Shown here: piece by piece, positions 48,078 to 57,648 of the stretch
How positions within the stretch are numbered: the stretch's first letter is position 1
Layout: every line of letters starts with the position of its first letter
Origin: Pycnococcus provasolii
Taxonomy: Eukaryota > Chlorophyta > Pseudoscourfieldiophyceae > Pseudoscourfieldiales > Pycnococcaceae
Direction of reading: 5' to 3'
DNA: 64,000 bases
Assembly: GCA_938743325.2 (NCBI GenBank)
Contig: OW568863.1
Span: 1,054,001-1,118,000 of the forward strand
Notes under the pieces: generated by a model
What the model was told of the DNA's origin: nothing
The model's input: the letters and a program-made list of their open reading frames with translations, nothing else
The model's database searches: none
Made by a program: the position numbers and the translations under genes

Positions 48078-48746
48078 TCACACAGCTTCAAGGTCAATGT
48101 AGGAGTATCTGTCCTTAAGTAGCTGCACGGTTGGTATGTAGCCGAATCCTTCCACCGCATCAGTGATGAATCGGTCGACGCGTGTGTACGCAAACGCGTA
48201 CTTCTGGTACCTTTCGTCCACGTAACCTCGACCCCAGCAAGTAACCTTAGCGAGCACGCGAGGTGCGTGTAGTGCCTTTGCGCTCGCGGGAAACGCCGCG
48301 TTGACAGCCTGCTGCGGCGTCGGCCACACGAAGCTGCAGCAGTCGAGCGGCGCATATCCGCACGCGCCTCTCGGTGCAAGTCGTATGCGTCCAAGGTGGT
48401 ACTCCGTCGTTCCGTCGAATATGCTTACAAGCTTCGTTCCCACCGCCGCGACCACCTTGTAGAACGTCCTTGGCTCGTGCAGCTGGATGGTGACAAAATT
48501 TCTGGGAATGTGTGCCTGTGACCTAAGCTTACGCACGTGCTGCTCCTCCATGTTGAGCAGCTCCTCGTGCATGCCTCCCTGCAGTTCTCCGAGCGCGGTG
48601 GAGACTAGTTCCAGGTATGCGATACGACGTCGCGTATCCTCCGGCGTCCTGACGGTTCCTACTTGTATCCCCCCTGTCCTATTACTACTAACAGGCGTGT
48701 GCGTTTCATATATGGCGCGGCGCATGCGCACAGATGAAGAGGGCAT
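48078..48746 (-). CDS. Uncharacterised protein
   Basis: 222 residues from the ATG at 48746 (another at 48725). The composition is natural, with segments TRRRIAYLELVSTALGELQG, HIPRNFVTIQLHEPRTFYKV, VSIFDGTTEYHLGRIRLAPR and YVDERYQKYAFAYTRVDRFI. Mixed alpha/beta is likely. No signal peptide, membrane segment or known motif is seen. It is less GC-rich in protein composition (Tyr, Phe, Ile) than its neighbours. No family is recognised. Confidence 0.7.
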   Translation of the reverse strand: MPSSSVRMRRAIYETHTPVSSNRTGGIQVGTVRTPEDTRRRIAYLELVSTALGELQGGMHEELLNMEEQHVRKLRSQAHIPRNFVTIQLHEPRTFYKVVAAVGTKLVSIFDGTTEYHLGRIRLAPRGACGYAPLDCCSFVWPTPQQAVNAAFPASAKALHAPRVLAKVTCWGRGYVDERYQKYAFAYTRVDRFITDAVEGFGYIPTVQLLKDRYSYIDLEAV

Positions 48747-49130
48747 GAGGAAAGCTTGCAAGATTGGAGAATGACAGCTATCTTGCAAGTGCGGTGGTCA
48801 AACAACGAACGCGACGGCCAAGAGGTCAAACGAAGAGCTTCGGCCTTCTGAAGATGCATGGAGGAGATAGATGCATGGCTTGCATACAGGCATGCATGCG
48901 CCCTCTCATCATCATCTCTGGAGGGGAACATCGGGAACAACGTGGTTCATCCCATTCGTCGTTCCCCTCCACGCATCTCCAGTCTCCAGATCCAGGTGAC
49001 CGTTGCCTGTAACTTAGTAGGTTGGTACAGTACTAACCTTACTGGTGCTCACCTCTCACACGTGCACACCCTCTCATCCACGTGGCTGAGACTTATTATG
49101 CTTGGGGCCTCATGTTGCTGTTACATGCTA
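48747..49130. other. Spacer upstream of orphan
   Basis: About 380 bp between the orphan start and the reductase stop. It includes a repeated GATGCATGGAGGAGATAGATGC-like stretch (ATGCATGG and ATGCATGC around 48853-48896). Nothing else is recognised. Confidence 0.4.
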
Positions 49131-50015
49131 TTAGGGTGCGCGATACGCCTCACGAACTGCCGCAAAGTCCTGGTTGCCGAAGCCACGCTGCATGCTCTGC
49201 ACGTACATGTTGTTCGCGGCCGAAGTGATGGGCGTCGGAACCTGAAGCTCGTCGGACAAAGCGACGACGAGGCGCAGGTCCTTCTGCTGCAAGTACACCT
49301 GGAAGTTTGGACTGTAGTCGCGGGCGCTCATGAGCTTCGCCTTCGCGCGTATCAGAGGATTTCCCATAGCGCTTGAGTCAAGCATATCACCCACGGTGTC
49401 GGCATCGATTCCAGCCGCGTCGGCGACCGCCATCGCCTCCCCCAGCGCACCAATCATGTTACCCATCATCACCTGAAGTACGAGCTTCGCGTGCGCGGCT
49501 TTATCAGGCGTGCTCCCGACGAGCCATCGCTTTTCGCCCATAGCCTCCATAGATTCAGTCGCTTGCTCGTACACTTGCTCGTCACCTCCACATATGAAGA
49601 GCAGCTTACCTGCCTTGGCGTCACGCCATCCACCAGAGACGGGCGCCGCAAGAAACGACCCACCCGCCGCCTTGATAGCCGCCATGGTTTCCATAGACGC
49701 TTGCGCGTCCACCGTCGAGCAGTCGACATATGCAGCACCCTTGCGCATGCCTTTATCTATGGAGTTCGTTCCTTGGAACGCAATCGCACGGGACGCCGCA
49801 GGGTCGGCCACCATGCCGAAAGTGAGCGGGCATTCCCTCGCGACGGCCTCGGGGCTGGAGCAGACGACGGCCCCGAGCGCCTGCAGTGCCCGCAGCGATT
49901 CGTTCGAGGATCGGTTCCAGACGTGCACTTTGAATCCCTGCTCGATCAAGGCGGAGGCCATCTGTCGTCCCATGACGCCGAGGCCGCAGAAGCCGACTCT
50001 CCCGGAGGACGCCAT
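49131..50015 (-). CDS. Glyoxylate/succinic semialdehyde reductase (beta-HAD family)
   Basis: 294 residues from the ATG at 50015. The NADP-binding Rossmann start is GRVGFCGLGVMGRQMASALI, followed by VWNRSSNE, consistent with NADPH preference. The substrate loop is FLAAPVSGGWRDAKAGKLLF, and the catalytic-Lys helix is KLVLQVMMGNMIGALGEAMA; the position after Lys usually occupied by Asn is Gln here. The C-terminal end has AKAKLMSARDYSPNFQVYLQ and QKDLRLVV. Plant GLYR1/2 detoxify glyoxylate and succinic semialdehyde. Being head to head with an FAD amino-acid oxidase (202 bp apart) is suggestive of a shared promoter, as the oxidase could generate keto acids or glyoxylate, but that link is inference. 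Confidence 0.9.
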   Translation of the reverse strand: MASSGRVGFCGLGVMGRQMASALIEQGFKVHVWNRSSNESLRALQALGAVVCSSPEAVARECPLTFGMVADPAASRAIAFQGTNSIDKGMRKGAAYVDCSTVDAQASMETMAAIKAAGGSFLAAPVSGGWRDAKAGKLLFICGGDEQVYEQATESMEAMGEKRWLVGSTPDKAAHAKLVLQVMMGNMIGALGEAMAVADAAGIDADTVGDMLDSSAMGNPLIRAKAKLMSARDYSPNFQVYLQQKDLRLVVALSDELQVPTPITSAANNMYVQSMQRGFGNQDFAAVREAYRAP

Positions 50016-50217
50016 GGCCACGGGAAAAAAACTAAAAAAGGGAGGGACCCAGAAATATCTCTTATCCACCTCCAGTGGTGTAAACCGAATTGCATTCGGG
50101 GAGGGAGGGGAGGGACGGAGGAGGGCCTTGTTTGTGGAAAATAAATACGACCCAATATTGTGCTTGTACAACGTGTGCACGCACGCACGCTCGCTCGCGA
50201 ACGAATCATCGACCCGC
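50016..50217. promoter_or_regulatory. Shared bidirectional promoter, reductase / FAD oxidase
   Basis: Only 202 bp separate the two ATGs, so control elements are probably shared. It holds a G/A-rich tract at ~50098-50118 and CGCACGCACGCTCGCTCGCG near the plus-strand start. No specific box is identified. Confidence 0.5.
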
Positions 50218-51657
50218 ATGTCGTCGTCGTCTCACGCCATCGTCGTCGGCGCGGGATTCGTCGGGATCTCGTGCGCGCTACGCATACAGCAAAAACACCC
50301 AGGCGCGTCCGTCACGCTCCTAGACGCCAGCGCGCCCGCGTCCAAACACGCGGCGTCGTTCGGGAATGCGGGGACATTCGCGCCGTACGCGAATGTGCCC
50401 ATCGCAAGACCTGGGCTGTGGCGCGACGCACTCAGGATGATGCTCGTTCCAACAAAGGCGGGGGCCATGCCGCCGCCACTCTCCGTGCTTGCCAACACGC
50501 ACTTACCTGCACTCACGCCGTGGCTCATCCGTCTGCTCAGAAACTGCCACCCCACAAAGGTCAGGAGCACCGCACTGGCGCTCGGGGCGATTCTAGCACG
50601 CGCGGAGACCGCCTACAACTCCATCTTCGACGCCGCGGGCATCGACATCGACGGTTCCATGGGAAGCTTTGCGAGCAACGAGTCCGACTCGAACATGCCG
50701 TTTGCGCTGCGCAACGGATATTTGTTGATGCACAGCGGTGCGTCGTCTATGCAGGGGAGCAAGCGCGCGGCGGCACTTCGTCGAGAAGGACTGGGCAAGG
50801 ACCTGCGCATGGAGCAGGTCGACGTCTCTGGCATCCTTGAGTTGGAGCCTGGACTCAACAGCGACTTCGTACGAGACGGCGGCGCGTGGTTCTTTCCCGA
50901 CGGGTGGTGTCTGAGAGAACCAGGTGCATTGCTGCGCGCGCTATCGTCTGCGATCGAACGCAACGGCGGGGAGTTGAGATCTGATGCGCGTGTTGACGCG
51001 GTAGGTACACACGACAGCGACCATGCGTTCGTACGCCTCGCGAATGGCGAAATGCTCACGGCAGACGTGGTTGTGGTGGCAACTGGAGCTCACTCAGCCG
51101 CGCTTGCTGCCACGGCTGGTGATTACGTTCCTTTGGACACAGAGAGAGGTCACAGCATAACGTTTGCCGAAGGCACGGAGCGTCTTCTGACGCGTGCTGT
51201 GTGTTCCGCGGACGCAGGCTTCATCTTAACACCCATGTCCGGTGGTCTACGCGCCGCGGGACTTGTGGAGCTGGGTGGCTTGCATGCACCCATGACGCGT
51301 GCGCGGTGCGATCAGCTCGAGTCCGTGTCTCGCACAATGATCCGTTCGCAGGACGCCTTGGGCGATCGCGACGAATCAAAAGATTGGCTCGGCTTTCGCC
51401 CAACGCTGCCCGACGCGATACCTGTCATTGGTCCAAGCGTTCGCCATCCACGCATTTTTTACTCGTTTGGCCATCAGCACGTCGGTTGGACGCTCGGCGG
51501 CATAAGTGCTTACATGATTGAGGAGATGGCGCGTCCCCTTTTGTCAACTACCCGTCAGAGTGGCACCGCTCCGGCTCTGCCAGCGTCGACAGCTGATTTG
51601 GTTTCGCACGCGCCAATACCCGTACGTTTTGACGCGTATAGGGTGAACCGGTTCTGA
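50218..51657 (+). CDS. FAD-dependent amino-acid oxidase/dehydrogenase (DadA/DAO type)
   Basis: 479 residues from the ATG at 50218. The N-terminal dinucleotide fold is HAIVVGAGFVGISCALRIQQ, followed by VTLLDASAPASKHAASFGNA, the DadA-like flavin-loop pattern, and GNAGTFAPY. Later come VVVVATGAHSAALA and, at the C-terminus, DWLGFRPTLPDAIPVIGPSV and FGHQHVGWTLGG, a typical DAO second FAD motif. The closest pattern is bacterial D-amino-acid dehydrogenase (DadA), which oxidises D-amino acids to keto acids. No signal peptide is evident. Bacterial origin by transfer is possible but not shown. Confidence 0.9.
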   Translation: MSSSSHAIVVGAGFVGISCALRIQQKHPGASVTLLDASAPASKHAASFGNAGTFAPYANVPIARPGLWRDALRMMLVPTKAGAMPPPLSVLANTHLPALTPWLIRLLRNCHPTKVRSTALALGAILARAETAYNSIFDAAGIDIDGSMGSFASNESDSNMPFALRNGYLLMHSGASSMQGSKRAAALRREGLGKDLRMEQVDVSGILELEPGLNSDFVRDGGAWFFPDGWCLREPGALLRALSSAIERNGGELRSDARVDAVGTHDSDHAFVRLANGEMLTADVVVVATGAHSAALAATAGDYVPLDTERGHSITFAEGTERLLTRAVCSADAGFILTPMSGGLRAAGLVELGGLHAPMTRARCDQLESVSRTMIRSQDALGDRDESKDWLGFRPTLPDAIPVIGPSVRHPRIFYSFGHQHVGWTLGGISAYMIEEMARPLLSTTRQSGTAPALPASTADLVSHAPIPVRFDAYRVNRF

Positions 51658-51773
51658 ATATTCCTGTATTGTACTATATGTGACAATTGTTTTCAAAAAA
51701 AAGTGATGCGCAAACAACAAAAAACAAACCATATCCCATGATTGCGCATATAAGGAATCATCAACTGAAGCCA

Positions 51774-52322
51774 TCAAATGATCGCCATGCAAGCACGTGC
51801 CTGCTGAATGACTGACTTGAAAAAGGCGACATCCGTCTGCTGATCGTTTGTCCACGTGAGTGGCCAGCTCTGCACGATCTCGCGCAGAACGCAAGCGCGA
51901 CCACCACCGCTCACCGCTGTTGTCGTTTGCTCATCGTACGTGACCAAGTCGACGCGCGGGACTACGTTCCACATCGCCCCCATGTCACTGGAAGTCCACC
52001 GAGGACGGTAGTTTAGGTAGTGATTTAGCGTGGAGAACACCGCGCTAAATGGCTGATACACACCGGTTTCCACGATGAAAGCATGGGGGCTGGTGGTATC
52101 GTTTGGTGCCCAATGATGTTTCTTAACGTCGCTGCTGGCGAAGAGCACCATGTCGTTGTCGTTGTTTCCTCGCTGGATGAGGTATACGAAGACCATGGAC
52201 GCGAGTGGGTCATCCGTGTACGTGGTGATCGCCATCGCCACTTTGCGACCACCAAGTCGCGGATTGTTCTTCTCTCGTTCGTCAACAAACTCTGAGATGT
52301 ACCTGATCATATCTTCCGCCAT
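51774..52322 (-). CDS. Uncharacterised protein
   Basis: 182 residues from the ATG at 52322. Segments include MIRYISEFVDEREKNNPRLG, GRKVAMAITTYTDDPLASMV, FVYLIQRGNNDNDMVLFASS and HHWAPNDTTSPHAFIVETGV. It is unusually rich in Asn, Thr, Tyr and Asp for this window, and the DNA is less GC-rich than flanking genes. No known motif. With the orphan at 48078 it brackets the reductase/oxidase pair. Foreign origin or a fast-evolving gene are both possible. Confidence 0.65.
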   Translation of the reverse strand: MAEDMIRYISEFVDEREKNNPRLGGRKVAMAITTYTDDPLASMVFVYLIQRGNNDNDMVLFASSDVKKHHWAPNDTTSPHAFIVETGVYQPFSAVFSTLNHYLNYRPRWTSSDMGAMWNVVPRVDLVTYDEQTTTAVSGGGRACVLREIVQSWPLTWTNDQQTDVAFFKSVIQQARACMAII

Positions 52323-52763
52323 GATTGATGATGATGAAAAGTCACTGGGCCAGCAGTATGAAAAAAATCAGGAAACTGATAGATGGAATGATGGAATGGT
52401 GGAATGAATAAACTACCGTAAGGAAAAAAAACAAAACGCACAGCACGCTCAGCACGCCGGCCCGGTTACATTTTAGTGGTACGGACGGAGGAACGAGCCT
52501 GGGGAGGGAGAGGGAAACCCCGAGGGAGGATTAGGGCATTAGGGCATTACGATAGACTAGGGTTAGCGAGCCTTGCGGAGGGTTAGGGCTCGCCTCTTCC
52601 CTCCCCGCCTGCCTCTCTCCGACATCAGGATCAGGGTGCACCGATCTGTTGACAGCGAAAGCGCGACGCCATACATACCTGAATCTGTCTCTGCATATTC
52701 CTGCACCTCGAGAGTAAGTGAGTGAGTCTTCAAGAAGAGCGTGAAGGCTCTTCAGTTCAAGTC
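52323..52763. promoter_or_regulatory. Divergent orphan / TMF-golgin spacer
   Basis: 440 bp. It contains degenerate telomere-like motifs (TAGGGTTAGCG and GGGTTAGGGCTCG around 52558-52591; TTAGGGCATTAGGGCATTA at 52531-52549), about 180-230 bp before the golgin ATG. No gene or RNA is seen. Confidence 0.45.
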
Positions 52764-54848
52764 ATGCCTCCTCGCGCACTTCAGCCTGGCGAGACCATCA
52801 AAGAGGAGGTTATCATCGGCGAGGACGGGAAGAAGAAAGTGGTCCGGAAAATTGTTAAGAAAGTTGTCAAGAAATCCGCTCCTTCGGCGTCTGCTCCTTC
52901 TGCTGCGTCGTCGGATCCTGCTCCTCCTTCGGCGTCGTCGTCGTCGTCAGCACCAGCACCAGCGTCATCACGTGCCTCCGTGGAGTCTCTACCCGCGGCA
53001 TCCGCACCAGCGCCACAACGGGAAGCAGCGGGAAACTCTTCTGCAGAACCATCATCGTCACCATCATCGAAGCAACTTAAGGAGCTTCAAGATGAACTGG
53101 ACTCACAAAGGAATGTCGCCGGAGCTCTCGCAAAGAAAAACGAGGTGCTCGCAAAGAGAGCACACGAGCTCGAGCAGCGTGTCAAGGAACTCAGCAGCGA
53201 GCCTGGAGGGGCGGCGGAGGCGGAGGCGATGCGCGCGGAGTTCCAGGAGAGACTCGCGGCGGCGGAGAGAAAGGTTTACGCGCTCACCAAGGAGAGGGAC
53301 GTGCTCAAGAGAGAGGCTGATCGACAGGGAACTGCGTCAGACGCCCTCAAGGAGAAGGAGGTGCTTGTCGAACAGGTCATGGCTGAGGGCGCGAAGCTGT
53401 CAAAGACGGTGAGCGACCTGGAGGCGGAGAAACGGCGACTTAAGAGCGCGCTCGCCACCGCCGAGGCGGATAAGGAGAGTCTCGAAAGCAGGCTCGCCGC
53501 GGAGACGGCGAAGTGCGCAGCGCTCGCTGAGGACAAGAAACGAACGGAGGCGGAGCTCACGAAGAGCTCCGAACGCACCGAGGCTGAGCTCGGCAGCCAG
53601 CGCGCGCGCTTCGAGTCGGAGCTCGCGCGAAAGGAGGAGGAGCTGAACCGCCTGCGCGCCTCGAGCGACGAGGCGCAGGAGGCTGAGAAGCAGACCAGGT
53701 TTGCGGAAATGCTCGCGAGGGAGCGAAGCATGCAGGAGGTTGTGCGCGAGCTCAAGGAGGCTGGTGCGAGACGCGACAGCGCCGCGGCACTTCGCGAGGA
53801 TGCCCTTCGCAGAGATCTCGCCGAGGCGGAGGAGCGATGCAGAATGGCGGAGGAGCGCCATTCGCAGCTCGCGGAGCGGCTACCTGAGGCGACGCGGCCT
53901 CTGCTACGGCAGATCGAAGCGATGCAGGCTGAGAGCGCGAGCCGAGCGGAGGCGTGGAAGGTGGCTGAGGAGACGATGAGCAGAAAGCTTGCGGACGCGG
54001 AGGCGTCCCGAGCACTGGCTGAGGAGCGCATGGACATAGCGACCGCAAAGCTCACCGAGGCGAAGACGCACGAGGCTAGCCTTGCCGCGCGGCTCGAAGA
54101 AAGCCGCCGCGAAGGGGCGGCTGTGCGCCACGCGCTCGAGGAGGCACGCGACGAGGCGGCGGAGGCTCGCGCGAAGGCGACCGCGGCGTCCGAGGAGGCT
54201 GCTCGCGACGTTGAAGCTGCGACGTCGCGGGCAAACCAGTACACGAGCGCGAAAGAGGCTATGATAGAGCGCGAGGCGGCGACGCTGCGATCGGAGGTGG
54301 AGATGCTTCGATCTCAGATAGAAAGGCTCAAGGAGGAGCAGAGCCAGCAGGCGGCGTCGGCGGCAGCCACCTTATCTGCGCAAAATGCGGCGAGCGTTGC
54401 CGCGGCGCGCGAGGCGGCAGCTGCGACGGTGAACGGTAACAGCCCCAGCGCCGGCTCGACGCCACGCGTGTGGTCAGGAGGCGGCGCGAAAGGTAGTCAG
54501 GAGTCGCTGGAGGCTCAGCTGCGTGAGAAGGATGGTGAGATGGCGGAATATCGCCGGCAGGTTCAGGCTCTGGAGAAGACACGCGACAGCCTCGCGGAGG
54601 AGCTGCTGGCATCCGTCTCGGCGGGTGAAAAGGCGGGCAAGCTTGAGTTGGAGGCTTCGCATCTGCGGCGTGAGCTTGCGATGATTCAGAGCAAGTTCTA
54701 CAGCGCGCTCGAGCTCATGGGCGAGCGCGATGAGCAGGTGGATGAGCTTAAGGCGGATTTGGAGGAGGCACGCACGAGCTACCGAGAGCAGGTGGACAGG
54801 CTCACCACGGAGCTCGCGACGGCGAAGAGCATGGCGGCAGCTTCGTAA
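52764..54848 (+). CDS. TMF1/golgin GC5-type Golgi coiled-coil protein
   Basis: 694 residues from the ATG at 52764. The N-terminus is MPPRALQPGETIKEEVIIGE then DGKKKVVRKIVKKVVKK, followed by a Ser/Ala/Pro linker. From ~120 to ~580 it is continuous Glu/Ala/Arg coiled coil. The last ~110 residues match the TMF TATA-binding domain: LREKDGEMAEYRRQVQALEK, TRDSLAEELLASVSAGEK, then QSKFYSALELMGERDEQVDE and LKADLEEARTSYREQVDRL. Proteins with this end (TMF/ARA160, plant GC5) bind Rab6 at the Golgi. The domain match is good by pattern; the golgin role is known for the family, not shown here. Confidence 0.83.
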   Translation: MPPRALQPGETIKEEVIIGEDGKKKVVRKIVKKVVKKSAPSASAPSAASSDPAPPSASSSSSAPAPASSRASVESLPAASAPAPQREAAGNSSAEPSSSPSSKQLKELQDELDSQRNVAGALAKKNEVLAKRAHELEQRVKELSSEPGGAAEAEAMRAEFQERLAAAERKVYALTKERDVLKREADRQGTASDALKEKEVLVEQVMAEGAKLSKTVSDLEAEKRRLKSALATAEADKESLESRLAAETAKCAALAEDKKRTEAELTKSSERTEAELGSQRARFESELARKEEELNRLRASSDEAQEAEKQTRFAEMLARERSMQEVVRELKEAGARRDSAAALREDALRRDLAEAEERCRMAEERHSQLAERLPEATRPLLRQIEAMQAESASRAEAWKVAEETMSRKLADAEASRALAEERMDIATAKLTEAKTHEASLAARLEESRREGAAVRHALEEARDEAAEARAKATAASEEAARDVEAATSRANQYTSAKEAMIEREAATLRSEVEMLRSQIERLKEEQSQQAASAAATLSAQNAASVAAAREAAAATVNGNSPSAGSTPRVWSGGGAKGSQESLEAQLREKDGEMAEYRRQVQALEKTRDSLAEELLASVSAGEKAGKLELEASHLRRELAMIQSKFYSALELMGERDEQVDELKADLEEARTSYREQVDRLTTELATAKSMAAAS

Positions 54849-54913
54849 GCACAGAAGAAGACGAAGTAAGAACATTTTTCATAAATTTTATTCGCTACGA
54901 ATGGTTTATTTAC

Positions 54914-55657
54914 TTAATTAATGTCCGTGCCTGGCCTCAACACTCCAACGTACGGGAGTGTGCGAAACCTCTCGTCAAAGTCGAGTCCAAAGCCGATGAC
55001 AAACTCGTCCGGAATCTCGAAAGCAATGCGCAAGTCGACGTCGCTGAGGTCGACGACGCGTCGCGCCTGCTTATTGAGCAGTGACACGACTGTGACGGAG
55101 TTGGCGCCAGCGGCACGGCAGTAGTCGACGAGTTTTCGCAGCGTGGTTCCCGTATCGCATATGTCTTCGACGAGGATGACGGTGCGCCCCTTAACGTCCG
55201 CGGCACCCGCGGTGGTGAGCTGCACGTCACCTGAGGTGGTCGTGGCGGCTCCGTGATAAGACGACGCGCGAATGTAGTCCACCTCAATTCCCACGGGAGC
55301 AGGTTGCATAGCGCGGGTGAGGTCCGTGTGGAATGGCGCCGCCCCTCTGAGCACGCACACGACGAGCGGTTTGGCGTCAGCGAATTCCGCCGCGAGCTGC
55401 TTTCCCATTTCCGCGGTTCGCGCTTGAATGTCCTCAGCATTCACGAGAACTTTTTCAACAAACTGGTGCTCGGATGCCGCGAGCGCCATGGTTGATGATG
55501 ACGAGTCTGATGACGCTTTGGAAGCTTCTGCTGATGACGCGGCTGATGCAAACGAAGGTCGGCTGAAACGAGAACTTCGCAAAGGTTGGCTGAAACGAGA
55601 CGAGAGACGAGATGGGGGAGCAGGACAAGAACGTTGGAACGCGCGAACGGTTGCCAT
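54914..55657 (-). CDS. Hypoxanthine phosphoribosyltransferase, possible dual targeting
   Basis: 247 residues from the ATG at 55657. The PRPP loop is ILVEDICDTGTTLRKLVDYC, preceded by LVVCVLRGAAPFHTDLTRAM and IRASSYHGA. The C-terminal end has RIAFEIPDEFVIGFGLDFDE as in HGPRT. It salvages hypoxanthine (and perhaps guanine) with PRPP. The first ~56 residues (MATVRAFQRSCPAPPSRLSS and RFSQPLRSSRFSRPSFASAA) are Ser/Arg-rich and lack acids, like a plastid or mitochondrial presequence. A second in-frame ATG at 55489 (MALAASEHQ) would give a 191-residue cytosolic form of normal family length. Which start is used is unknown; both could be. Confidence 0.92.
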   Translation of the reverse strand: MATVRAFQRSCPAPPSRLSSRFSQPLRSSRFSRPSFASAASSAEASKASSDSSSSTMALAASEHQFVEKVLVNAEDIQARTAEMGKQLAAEFADAKPLVVCVLRGAAPFHTDLTRAMQPAPVGIEVDYIRASSYHGAATTTSGDVQLTTAGAADVKGRTVILVEDICDTGTTLRKLVDYCRAAGANSVTVVSLLNKQARRVVDLSDVDLRIAFEIPDEFVIGFGLDFDERFRTLPYVGVLRPGTDIN

Positions 55658-55851
55658 AGAAGTTACGATAGTTTGCCCTTCGTCGAAAATGAAAATGAAA
55701 GAGGGCGAAAGGAAAGGGAAACCACTCAAAACTGGTTTCTGGCGGCGTGAAAGAAAGAAATTTGTGGTTTCTGGCGCAACGACGGATCCCCATCATGGAC
55801 TGTGGATTTCCTTGGTTCATCTTCCAGGTTGTTTTGATTTTTACAGTTATG
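55658..55851. promoter_or_regulatory. HGPRT upstream region
   Basis: CGCAACGACGGATCCCCATC at 55775-55794 resembles the ATGCATCCCCAA motif but in the opposite orientation relative to this gene. The rest is unremarkable. Confidence 0.3.
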
Positions 55852-57342
55852 TTACAAGTTCAGCACGCGCACGCCCACGCCTACGTCGCCCATCACCAGC
55901 GCGCCGCGCGCCGTGCACAGACTCGCGCCGACGCGGTGAGACGCCCACTGCTCCTGAGAATCCCAACCGACCGCTGAGCCGCGCCAGAAGGGATGCAACG
56001 TGCCGCCGTGTCGACCGTCGTACGCGCAGACGGAACCACCAGGAAGCGACACCACCAGCGTGGATGACGAATGAACGCAAGCAAGGTCAAAGCTGGGTTG
56101 CCGACCTGTAAGCTCACCGCTTAGGTTGATGGATGCAACTCTGTCCGACGCATCGCGGCATGGCTTGCGTATGTCCACGAGAGTTGCTGTTTTGGGGATG
56201 ATGTCGCCCACCCAAGCTCCGAGGCCATCGGTACGTGCAGCAACGCCACACGTCGCGACGGGACGGCCTTGGACCCCTGGGCATAGCTTGATCGGAGCAG
56301 ACCGCGAACCGGAAGAAACGTGGTAAGCGCTTCCGTTGGACAGGATGACAATCACTTCGTCGTTGCGGCCTGGTAGAGGAGTCACATGATTGATTGGCCT
56401 GGGCCAGGGCGACTTGCTGTGGTTTCCAAAACTAATTCTCGAAGCTGCGTAGCCTTCAGAGCTAATGTTTCTGCTATGTAGCCAATTGGAAGTGTTGCGA
56501 TCTGCGCCGCGACTGCCAATCCAGACTTTTCCACTCTCAGAAATGGCGACCGCACTCGCCTCGCACTCGCATCCAACCCCTCCGAGTCGAAACTGTTCAA
56601 GATCTTGAAAAGTTGGCTCAGACTCCATGTTCTGTATGTCAAAGAGCTGCACAAATGACTTTCGGCCAGGTGCACAGGCGACGTAACAGGCTGCTCCAAA
56701 TGTTCCACTTGACGTACTCTTAAGTGTAAAATCCGCCATGTAAGAATTATACTCATTCTCAAAATTATGCGTCGAACACTTGCAGGGAACTCGAGCACTT
56801 GAGCAACCATCCTCATCCTTCATTGTCACAGGCACAGAGTCACCATGCTTTCCGTGAAGCTGCTGTCGCATGTTACCGTACGCAAATGCAATTTCTGTGT
56901 GTGCTGTTCGTCTCGCTGATGCAACAAAGACTGTATCGTCGCATCTCGTGCAACTTGTTGCGACTGGTTCTACCGAGCCTCGATAGACGTTGCCCTCGTC
57001 GAATGCGCACCAGTTCTCGGCGTCAAACGCGACGCGCATTGCCACGACGTCGTGTCCTCTTGCGCGCGTTTGCACGCCTCCTTCCATGCGGCGCAGCGCG
57101 CGCGGGAACGCCACAGCCGTCACAGATTCTCCGTGGACATGTTTTCGAAGAGCAGCCCCTCGACGTGGCTTTTTGGTTGAGCGTTGAGACCGAGACCGAG
57201 ACCGAGGCGGAGGATTACCACCACCACCACCACCACCACCACCACCACCACCACCGTTATCTAAGACGGAAACGGCGAAGTACCGCTGGCGTGCTTCGTC
57301 CCAGCGGAACCCGGGAAGGGATCGAGGCGGCGGCGGCGCCAT
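55852..57342 (-). CDS. WD40-repeat protein, DCAF4/WDR21-like
   Basis: 496 residues from the ATG at 57342 (MAPPPPRSLPGFRWDEARQR); an upstream ATG-less extension is unlikely. LPGFRWDEARQRYFAV matches the N-terminal motif of DCAF4/WDR21 (PGFYYD...RYFPI). A 13-Gly run follows. The rest shows beta-propeller-like strands: HGESVTAVAFPRAL, CVHSSSTLVVSLPGGSVCAY and VGASLCTARGALVMGDVGVG. DCAF4 proteins are substrate receptors of CUL4-DDB1 ubiquitin ligases. The propeller is divergent, so WD40 is likely but DCAF4 is a tentative name. Confidence 0.65.
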   Translation of the reverse strand: MAPPPPRSLPGFRWDEARQRYFAVSVLDNGGGGGGGGGGGGGNPPPRSRSRSQRSTKKPRRGAALRKHVHGESVTAVAFPRALRRMEGGVQTRARGHDVVAMRVAFDAENWCAFDEGNVYRGSVEPVATSCTRCDDTVFVASARRTAHTEIAFAYGNMRQQLHGKHGDSVPVTMKDEDGCSSARVPCKCSTHNFENEYNSYMADFTLKSTSSGTFGAACYVACAPGRKSFVQLFDIQNMESEPTFQDLEQFRLGGVGCECEASAVAISESGKVWIGSRGADRNTSNWLHSRNISSEGYAASRISFGNHSKSPWPRPINHVTPLPGRNDEVIVILSNGSAYHVSSGSRSAPIKLCPGVQGRPVATCGVAARTDGLGAWVGDIIPKTATLVDIRKPCRDASDRVASINLSGELTGRQPSFDLACVHSSSTLVVSLPGGSVCAYDGRHGGTLHPFWRGSAVGWDSQEQWASHRVGASLCTARGALVMGDVGVGVRVLNL

Positions 57343-57648
57343 GACCCGCGGGGGGGCAGGGGAACGAAGAATTGGTTCCAGCGATACAGTAATAACCCCC
57401 AACCCTCAAGAAGATTTTCAAGATTTTTCCACCGAAATTCCGAAATAACTTGTGGACCATAATAACTTACTGTACCACCGTTGCCTTTTTTCCAATCCCC
57501 GAACACTCAGCAGTCCGCGTCATCATCTCTCGACTCTCATATTACAACAACTTGTCGTCAGTCCGCCACATTCTTCTCAAAGGTACTGAGAATAAAGTAC
57601 ATGTACAGTTACATTATTATATATATCTAATTATACTCATGGCGTTCT
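57343..57648. other. Spacer between DCAF4-like and GGT genes
   Basis: 306 bp upstream of the DCAF4-like gene and downstream of GGT (both minus strand). ATGTACTTTATTCTCAGTAC around 57585-57604, read in the GGT direction, has a loose resemblance to the 3' element core but does not match well. Otherwise nothing recognised. Confidence 0.35.
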
